NCBI GenBank assembly: GCA_022826345.1
Contig: JAJDVB010000153.1
Location: forward strand, 1 to 5,307
Reading direction: 5' to 3'
Length of the DNA: 5,307 bases
DNA from: Alphaproteobacteria bacterium
GTDB taxonomy: Bacteria > Pseudomonadota > Alphaproteobacteria > UBA828
Shown here: piece after piece, positions 1-5,307 of the stretch
Layout of the letters: each line of letters starts with the position of its first letter
How positions within the stretch are numbered: the stretch's first letter is position 1
The notes under the pieces: model-generated
What the model was told of the DNA's origin: nothing
The model's input: the letters and a program-made list of their open reading frames with translations, nothing else
Databases searched by the model: none
Position numbers and translations under genes: made by a program

Positions 1-1
1 C

Positions 2-229
2 TCGGAGATTCATCTGGACATCTCCGACTTCGCCGGCGCTAGCGCGGAAGGCGCGACTTCCGCGGAAAACGAATCGCAGATGAGTGACCTGCTCGGCCGT
101 GCGCGTGGAATGGGTGAGCAGGGCGGCCTGGCAGCGTCCTCGGAACTTCGCAGTGGTCTGTATGGCGAATTCCTGTCGCTGTGCGCCAGTTGCCACACGC
201 TGACGGGGGGCGGTCCGCAAGCCCGATAG
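2..229 (+). CDS. 3' end of an unidentified gene with a C-terminal CxxCH haem-type motif (partial)
   Basis: The reading frame enters from the left edge and runs 75 codons to a TAG at 227-229. Third positions are strongly G/C, which supports real coding. The visible protein starts with an acidic, Ala/Ser/Gly-rich and probably flexible stretch (residues 1-50). It ends with LYGEFLSLCASCHTLTGGG, where C61, C64 and H65 form a CxxCH motif of the kind that binds haem c covalently, only 10 residues before the C-terminus. In class I cytochromes a haem domain continues for about 60-80 residues after this motif. In class II (cytochrome c'-like) proteins the motif lies near the C-terminus. The local sequence around the motif looks more like a class I start, so either this is a class II-like protein or a class I domain has been cut short. 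A chance CxxCH is also possible. The gene is unidentified. An internal ATG at 80-82 exists, but the open frame continues upstream of it. Confidence 0.6.
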   Translation, partial: SEIHLDISDFAGASAEGATSAENESQMSDLLGRARGMGEQGGLAASSELRSGLYGEFLSLCASCHTLTGGGPQAR

Positions 230-317
230 CCTTGGACCCCTGATGTTGCGCTGGCGGCGTCCTCCACCCGACGGTTTCTGAGGGACGAAGAGGCGGCCGC
301 CCACAACCCCCCGCCAC

Positions 318-353
318 TACAATTCCCCACCCCGCCTCCGTATAATGCGCGCG
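318..353 (+). promoter_or_regulatory. Putative sigma-70-type promoter of the atp operon
   Basis: A perfect TATAAT at 341-346 stands in an otherwise C/G-rich non-coding stretch, placing transcription start near 352-353. The best spaced -35 candidate is TACAAT at 318-323 with a 17-nt spacer. It matches TTGACA at only two positions, and there is no extended -10 TG, so an activator may be needed. The discriminator between the -10 and the start is GCGCGC, a GC-rich type that in proteobacterial rRNA and translation-gene promoters goes with ppGpp/DksA (stringent) control; applying that here is inference. TACAAT could itself be a -10 of a second, weaker promoter. No start-site data are available. Confidence 0.55.
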
Positions 354-383
354 CCTCGCGCACCCTCCCCTTCGCGTACGAGC

Positions 384-746
384 GTGGCCGTGCCGGAGCC
401 TTACCGAATCGTGGGCTTGCAGGTCATCGTGGTCGCGGCGGTCGCGCTGCCGATGTGGCTTGTGGGAACGGCGCAGGCGAGGTCGGCGGTGCTCGGGGGA
501 CTCACGGTCGTATTGCCGAACGCGTACTTCGCGCTGGGCGCCGTGCGGCGGGCGATTCCGGACGGAGACGCCGAGCGGCTGACCGAGGCGCGCAGGCTGC
601 TCGGCCGCGGCATCGGGAAGTGGGCGTTGACCGCGCTCCTCCTGGTCGCGGTCTTCCGGTTCGTCCCGGTCGAGCCCCTGGGGTTCTTCGGAGCCCTGAC
701 GGCAGCACTGCTGGCACAGGCCGTAGCCCCGCTCGTGACGCGGGGC

Positions 747-752
<6 letters not shown>
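384..752 (+). CDS. atpI: ATP synthase accessory protein I (AtpI)
   Basis: This is a small membrane protein of the ATP_synt_I family, 122 residues from the GTG at 384 (E. coli AtpI has about 126). Four hydrophobic segments lie at about residues 9-28, 35-54, 79-94 and 99-117. The GGLTVVLPNAYFA stretch in the second matches E. coli GGLAVFLPNVLFM, and QAVAPLV near the end matches QILAPAV. Family members are thought to assist c-ring assembly and perhaps Mg2+ supply, and are dispensable. The frame also contains an ATG at 345, giving 135 residues. That ATG lies inside the TATAAT box and would add a Pro/Arg-rich N-terminus absent from E. coli, so I prefer GTG 384 (GTG 390 is also possible). Neither has a strong Shine-Dalgarno sequence. 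Its TAG stop at 750-752 is part of the downstream REP-like repeat. The gene heads the operon, as in other gammaproteobacteria. Confidence 0.88.
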
Positions 753-1911
<1,159 letters not shown>

Positions 1912-1915
1912 CGCG

Positions 1916-1932
1916 CTTCCCCTCTGGGGGAG
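1916..1932 (+). promoter_or_regulatory. Stem-loop between atpE and atpF
   Basis: CTTCCCC at 1916-1922 pairs with GGGGGAG at 1926-1932 through seven base pairs, one of them a T-G wobble, closing a TCT loop. It starts 4 nt after the atpE stop and ends just before the atpF Shine-Dalgarno (GAGAGG, 1937-1942). No T-tract follows, so it is unlikely to be a full intrinsic terminator. It could protect the 3' end of processed atpE mRNA or lower transcript supply to atpF, but this is inference from position. The sequence is unrelated to the REP-like pair. Confidence 0.5.
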
Positions 1933-1948
1933 AGAAGAGAGGTAACCG

Positions 1949-2419
1949 ATGGACATCAACATGACGCTCCTGGGCCAGACGGTCACGTTCATCGTGTTCG
2001 TGTGGTTCTGCTACAAGCTCATCTGGCCGTTCCTGATCGAAGCGATGCGGGAGCGCCAGAAGACCATCGCCGAGGGCCTCGCCGCCGGCGAGGAGGCCGA
2101 ACGCAGCCGCGAGAGCGCGCGCGAAGAAGTGGCCGACCGCCTGAAGGAAGCGCAGGCCGAAGCCCAGCGCATCGTCGACCAGGCCCGCAGCCAGGCGGCG
2201 CAGATGCTCGAGCAGGCCCGCCAGGACGCCCGCGACGAGGGCGACCGGCTGAAGGAAGCGGCCAACGCGGAGATCGAGCAGGAGTTCAACCGCGCGCGTG
2301 AATCGCTGCGCGGCGAAGTCGCGACCCTTGCCGTCCAGGGCGCCGAGCGCATCCTGGAAGCGGACATCGACCGCGACCGCCACGGCGAACTCCTGAACCG
2401 GCTCGCCGCGGAGCTGTGA
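1949..2419 (+). CDS. atpF: F1Fo ATP synthase subunit b
   Basis: Subunit b dimerises to form the peripheral stalk linking subunit a in the membrane to delta and the F1 head. It has 156 residues, the same as E. coli, aligned without gaps at the N-terminus (MDINMTLLGQ versus MNLNATILGQ). One transmembrane helix spans about residues 4-26, with the conserved W26-P27 hinge and R36 in RERQKTIAEGL. From about 30 to 125 the chain is a highly charged, alanine-rich helix (Glu/Arg/Gln/Ala), as expected for the right-handed coiled coil of the stalk. The C-terminal part, with AVQGAERIL and the final AAEL, matches the delta-binding end (E. coli AVAGAEKII and VAEL). The ATG has a clear GAGAGG ribosome site 6 nt upstream. 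Only one b-type gene is seen, so a homodimer is expected. Confidence 0.97.
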   Translation: MDINMTLLGQTVTFIVFVWFCYKLIWPFLIEAMRERQKTIAEGLAAGEEAERSRESAREEVADRLKEAQAEAQRIVDQARSQAAQMLEQARQDARDEGDRLKEAANAEIEQEFNRARESLRGEVATLAVQGAERILEADIDRDRHGELLNRLAAEL

Positions 2420-2439
2420 GGCTCTAGAGACACGCACCC

Positions 2440-2979
2440 ATGGCCGAACTCGCCACCCTCGCCCGCCCCTACGCCAACGCGGTGTTCGACATCGCGAGCG
2501 CACGGGAGACGCTCGACCGTTGGTCGCGCATGCTCACCGTCGCCTCGGCGGCGGTCGCGGAACCGGCCGTGCAGGCGCTCATCGAATCGCCGGCGGTCAC
2601 GGACCAGCAGAAGGCCCACGGCCTCATCGACGTGGTGCGCGACGAGCTCGACGACGCCGGCCGCCGCTTCCTGCACACCCTGGCGGCGAACAAGCGCCTC
2701 ACCCTCCTGCCCGAGATCGGCACGCAGTTCGAGGCCCTGAAGGCGGAGGCCGAGCGCGTGCTCGACGTCGAGATCGCGAGCGCCGTGCCGCTCTCGGACG
2801 CCGAACTCGACCGCTTCACCGACGCGCTCAAGCGCCGCTACGAGCGCGACATCCAGCTCTCCACCGTGGTCGACGCGGAACTCATCGGCGGCGCCGTCGT
2901 GCGCGCCGCCGACACCGTGGTCGACGGATCCGTACGCGGCAAGCTCGACAAGCTCGCGGAGTCCCTGACCCGGACGTAG
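2440..2979 (+). CDS. atpH: F1Fo ATP synthase subunit delta
   Basis: Delta (OSCP-type) sits on top of F1 and joins the alpha N-termini to the b dimer. It has 179 residues (E. coli 177). The N-terminal helical-bundle domain (about 1-105) begins with the family signature [12 protein letters not shown] (E. coli ARPYAKAAFDFA) and includes [13 protein letters not shown] at 81-93. The C-terminal domain carries the most conserved stretch at 150-172, with the [16 protein letters not shown] pattern (E. coli IRAGDMVIDGSVRGRL). It starts 20 nt after atpF. The Shine-Dalgarno is weak (TAGAGA-like at 2425-2430), so translational coupling to atpF is plausible. No anomalies were seen. Confidence 0.96.
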   Translation: MAELATLARPYANAVFDIASARETLDRWSRMLTVASAAVAEPAVQALIESPAVTDQQKAHGLIDVVRDELDDAGRRFLHTLAANKRLTLLPEIGTQFEALKAEAERVLDVEIASAVPLSDAELDRFTDALKRRYERDIQLSTVVDAELIGGAVVRAADTVVDGSVRGKLDKLAESLTRT

Positions 2980-3010
2980 CCGCGCGCCGAACCGAATCGA
3001 GGAAAGACGA

Positions 3011-4558
3011 ATGCAGCAACTCAACCCCTCCGAAATCAGCGACCTCATCAAGGACCGGATCGAGAGCCTCGACATCGCGTCGCAGCCCCGGAACGAGGGC
3101 TCCATCGTCAGCGTTTCGGACGGCATCGTGCGCATCCACGGCCTGGCCGCGGCGCGCTACGGCGAGATGATCGAGTTCCCGGGCGGCATCTACGGCATGG
3201 CGCTCAACCTCGAGCGCGACTCCGTCGGCGTCGTGGTCCTCGGCGACTACGAGGGTCTCTCCGAAGGCATGACGGCGCGCTGCACCGAGCGCATCCTCGA
3301 AGTGCCGGTCGGCCCGGGCCTCCTCGGCCGCGTGGTCGACTCCCTCGGCAACCCCCTCGACGGCAAGGGCCCCATCGACGCGGTCCGCACCGAACCCATC
3401 GAGAAGGTCGCCCCCGGCGTCATCGCCCGCCAGTCCGTCAGCCAGCCCGTGCAGATGGGCATGAAGTGCATCGACGCGATGGTCCCCATCGGCCGCGGCC
3501 AGCGCGAGCTGATTATCGGCGACCGCCAGATCGGCAAGACCGCCATCGCCGTCGACGCGGTGATCAACCAGAAGGACAGCGGCATCAAGTGCATCTACGT
3601 GGCCATCGGCCAGAAGATGTCCACCATCGCCAACATCGTGCGCACCTTCGAGGAGAGCGGCGCGATGGACCACACCGTCGTCGTCGCCGCGAGCGCCTCC
3701 ACCCCGGCGCCGATGCAGTACATCTCCGCGTACTCCGGCTGCACGATCGGCGAGTACTTCCGCGACACCGGCCAGGACGCGCTGGTCATCTACGACGACC
3801 TCACCAAGCAGGCCTGGGCCTACCGCCAGATCTCCCTCCTGCTGCGCCGCCCGCCGGGCCGCGAAGCCTACCCGGGCGACGTCTTCTACCTGCACTCGCG
3901 GCTCCTCGAGCGCGCCGCGCGGGTGAACGCCGAGTACGTGGAACAGGTCACGAACGGCGAAGTGAAGGGCCAGACCGGCTCGCTCACCGCGCTCCCGATC
4001 ATCGAGACCCAGGCCGGCGACGTTTCCGCCTTCGTGCCCACGAACGTGATCTCCATCACCGACGGGCAGATCTTCCTCGAGACCGACCGTTTCAACTCCG
4101 GCATCCGCCCGGCCATGAGCCCGGGCATCTCCGTCTCCCGGGTGGGCGGCTCCGCGCAGGTGCCGTTCATGAAGAAGATCTCGGGCGGCGTGAAGATGGC
4201 CCTCGCCCAGTACCGCGAACTCGCGGCCTTCTCGCAGTTCGCCTCGGACCTCGACGAAGCGACCCGACGCCAGCTCGAACACGGCGCCCGCGTCGAGGAG
4301 TTGATGAAGCAGCCCCAGTACGCGCCGATGACCGTCGCCGAGATGGGCGTCTCGCTCTACGCGGCGAACGAGGGGTATCTCGAGGACGTTCCGGTGGAGC
4401 GCGTGCTCGACTTCGAGCGCGACCTGCTCGCCTACATGAACTCCGAGCACAGCGAGTGGATGGCGCAGATCACCGAGTCCGGCGCCTACGACGACGACAT
4501 CGAGGCCTTCATGAAGGAGACCCTCGACCAGTTCAAGTCCACGCACAGTTACTCCTAG
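3011..4558 (+). CDS. atpA: F1Fo ATP synthase subunit alpha
   Basis: Alpha alternates with beta in the F1 hexamer. It binds nucleotide at the three non-catalytic sites and contributes an arginine to the catalytic sites. It has 515 residues (E. coli 513). The N-terminal beta-barrel (about 25-95) includes [18 protein letters not shown]. The nucleotide-binding domain has a P-loop GDRQIGKT at 170-177 (K176, T177), a Walker B region ALVIYDD at 257-263, and the conserved [20 protein letters not shown] at about 276-295. R377 in [10 protein letters not shown] is the arginine finger (E. coli R376). The C-terminal helical domain follows from about 385. The P-loop has isoleucine at 174 where E. coli has threonine. 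The start has an AGGAA-type ribosome site at 3000-3004. A REP-like hairpin begins 2 nt after the stop codon. Confidence 0.98.
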   Translation: MQQLNPSEISDLIKDRIESLDIASQPRNEGSIVSVSDGIVRIHGLAAARYGEMIEFPGGIYGMALNLERDSVGVVVLGDYEGLSEGMTARCTERILEVPVGPGLLGRVVDSLGNPLDGKGPIDAVRTEPIEKVAPGVIARQSVSQPVQMGMKCIDAMVPIGRGQRELIIGDRQIGKTAIAVDAVINQKDSGIKCIYVAIGQKMSTIANIVRTFEESGAMDHTVVVAASASTPAPMQYISAYSGCTIGEYFRDTGQDALVIYDDLTKQAWAYRQISLLLRRPPGREAYPGDVFYLHSRLLERAARVNAEYVEQVTNGEVKGQTGSLTALPIIETQAGDVSAFVPTNVISITDGQIFLETDRFNSGIRPAMSPGISVSRVGGSAQVPFMKKISGGVKMALAQYRELAAFSQFASDLDEATRRQLEHGARVEELMKQPQYAPMTVAEMGVSLYAANEGYLEDVPVERVLDFERDLLAYMNSEHSEWMAQITESGAYDDDIEAFMKETLDQFKSTHSYS

Positions 4559-4560
4559 AC

Positions 4561-4587
4561 GGGACGCCACAAGGGCGTCCCCTACAG
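4561..4587 (-). repeat. REP-like palindromic element, copy 2 (atpA-atpG junction)
   Basis: On the + strand GGGACGCC (4561-4568), loop ACAAG (4569-4573) and GGCGTCCC (4574-4581) form a perfect 8-bp hairpin. CTAC (4582-4585) and AG (4586-4587) follow. Read on the - strand this is CT, GTAG, stem, loop, stem: the same element as 747-773, with 26 of 27 bases identical and the only change in the loop. It starts 2 nt after the atpA stop and ends 15 nt before the atpG ATG, filling most of the 44-nt gap. There is no T-tract. As mRNA structure it could stabilise upstream atpA message or limit atpG output (inference). Confidence 0.8.
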
Positions 4588-4602
4588 ACGCAGAACAGAT
4601 AG

Positions 4603-5307
4603 ATGGCAGTCGGCAGGGAAATCCTCAAGAAGATCGGCAGCGTGGAGAACACGCAGAAGATCACGAGCGCCATGCAGCTCGTCGCGGCGAGCAAGATGCG
4701 CCGCACCCAGGAGCGCATGAACGAAGGGCGCCCCTACACCAGGCGCATCCGCCAGGTGATCGGCCACCTCGCGAACTCGAACCCCGAGTACAAGCACGTC
4801 TACATGACGGAGCGCGAGGTCACGCGCCTCGGCTACATCGTGGTCTCCACGGACAAGGGCCTCTGCGGCGGCCTGAACTCCAACATGTTCCGCGAACTCG
4901 TCCGGACCATGGCGGAGTGGAACGGCAAGGGCGTCGAGATCGACCTCATGCTCGTCGGCAACAAGGCCGCGGCCTTCTTCCGAGCCTTCGGCGGCAACGT
5001 GGTCGCGGCCCTCAACGAGGTGGGCGAGCAGCCCGTGCTCGAGGACCTGATCGGCGGCGTGAAGGTGATGCTCGACTCCTACTCGGACGGCCGCATCGAC
5101 CGCCTCGACATCATCTCGAACGACTTCGTCAACACCATGACCCAGCGCCCGACCATCCGGCAGCTCCTGCCGCTCGACGCGAGCGACGACGCCGCCATGC
5201 AGCACCGCTGGGACTATCTCTACGAACCGGACGCCCGGGAACTCATCGAGGGGCTCGTGACGCGCTACATCGAGGCGCAGGTCTACCACACCGTCATCGA
5301 GAACACG
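4603..5307 (+). CDS. atpG: F1Fo ATP synthase subunit gamma (3' end outside the window)
   Basis: Gamma is the central rotor shaft inside the alpha3beta3 head. The first 235 codons are present. The family length is about 287, so some 50 residues, including the C-terminal shaft helix, lie beyond the right edge. The N-terminal shaft helix carries [18 protein letters not shown] (16-33), nearly identical to E. coli. The Rossmann-like domain has [16 protein letters not shown] at 77-92, and LLPLDASDD and WDYLYEPD (about 188-210) match the E. coli LLPLPASDD and WDYLYEPD. The ATG at 4603 gives [11 protein letters not shown], like E. coli MAGAKEIRSKI. No clear Shine-Dalgarno is visible in the short leader between the REP-like hairpin and the ATG (GACGCAGAACAGATAG), which is unusual for this operon. 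Confidence 0.97.
   Translation, partial: MAVGREILKKIGSVENTQKITSAMQLVAASKMRRTQERMNEGRPYTRRIRQVIGHLANSNPEYKHVYMTEREVTRLGYIVVSTDKGLCGGLNSNMFRELVRTMAEWNGKGVEIDLMLVGNKAAAFFRAFGGNVVAALNEVGEQPVLEDLIGGVKVMLDSYSDGRIDRLDIISNDFVNTMTQRPTIRQLLPLDASDDAAMQHRWDYLYEPDARELIEGLVTRYIEAQVYHTVIENT

Noticed and set aside
212..238. Imperfect stem (GGTCC with AAG against CTTGGACC) around the stop codon of the upstream partial gene
   Set aside because: The stem has a 2-nt bulge, overlaps the coding end and lacks a T-tract, so it is too weak to call a terminator.
258..287. CGTCCTC against GAGGGACG inverted repeat in the non-coding stretch, possibly a decayed repeat copy
   Set aside because: It has one bulge, a 15-nt loop, no GTAG foot and only a few bases in common with the REP-like stem. 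Chance is the simpler explanation in GC-rich DNA.
292..301. Perfect 10-bp palindrome GGCGGCCGCC upstream of the promoter
   Set aside because: It is composed only of G and C, where palindromes arise easily. There is no second copy or neighbouring operator pattern, so it is not called an operator.
2422..2429. CTCTAGAG palindrome between atpF and atpH
   Set aside because: Too short for a regulatory call, with no loop for a stable hairpin and no repeat elsewhere in the window.
2882..4570. A 562-codon open frame on the - strand covering atpA
   Set aside because: It is exactly antisense to atpA. Long antisense frames are expected in GC-rich genes with G/C third positions. The translation is a low-complexity Val/Asp/Gly/Ala/Arg/His-rich string with no domain, while the + strand gives a near-perfect alpha subunit.
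3466..4602. A 378-codon + strand frame overlapping atpA in another phase
   Set aside because: An Arg/Pro/His-rich shadow frame within the conserved atpA sequence, with no recognisable domain.

Overview
This window holds most of a bacterial F1Fo ATP synthase (atp/unc) operon on the + strand, in the order atpI-atpB-atpE-atpF-atpH-atpA-atpG. It opens with the last 75 codons of an unrelated upstream gene and ends inside atpG. The DNA is GC-rich with strongly G/C-biased third codon positions. Compared from memory with the Escherichia coli subunits, a, c, b, delta, alpha and gamma align almost without gaps in their conserved cores (c is 78 residues, b exactly 156, alpha 515). This points to a high-GC gammaproteobacterium. 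The species cannot be named from the window, and a betaproteobacterial relative is less likely but not excluded.

Layout. Positions 2-229 are the 3' end of a gene whose product finishes with a CASCH haem-attachment-type motif 10 residues before its C-terminus. Positions 230-340 are non-coding and contain only weak inverted repeats. A TATAAT box at 341-346, followed by a GC-rich discriminator, is the best operon promoter candidate, and it overlaps the first possible ATG of atpI. Then come atpI (assembly/accessory membrane protein), atpB (a), atpE (c), atpF (b), atpH (delta), atpA (alpha) and the first 235 codons of atpG (gamma). Gaps between genes are 19-69 nt and all genes are co-directional, so one polycistronic transcript is expected. 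atpD and atpC would be expected just beyond the right edge.

How the genes work together. The a subunit and the c-ring form the proton path. The b dimer and delta form the peripheral stalk holding the alpha3beta3 head. Gamma is the rotating shaft. AtpI probably helps c-ring assembly.

The most notable non-coding feature is a pair of nearly identical 27-nt palindromic elements in inverted orientation: 747-773 between atpI and atpB, and 4561-4587 between atpA and atpG. They differ at one loop base. Each has a GTAG tetranucleotide, preceded by CT, at the foot of a perfect 8-bp stem, which is the architecture of REP elements mobilised by RAYT (TnpA-REP) Y1 transposases. Copy 1 supplies the atpI stop codon. 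A separate, unrelated hairpin lies between atpE and atpF. The hairpins therefore sit at junctions where subunit stoichiometry falls (c to b, alpha to gamma) or where the accessory gene meets the structural genes, suggesting a role in differential expression. I did not see a wholly new multi-gene system; the enzyme genes themselves are ordinary.
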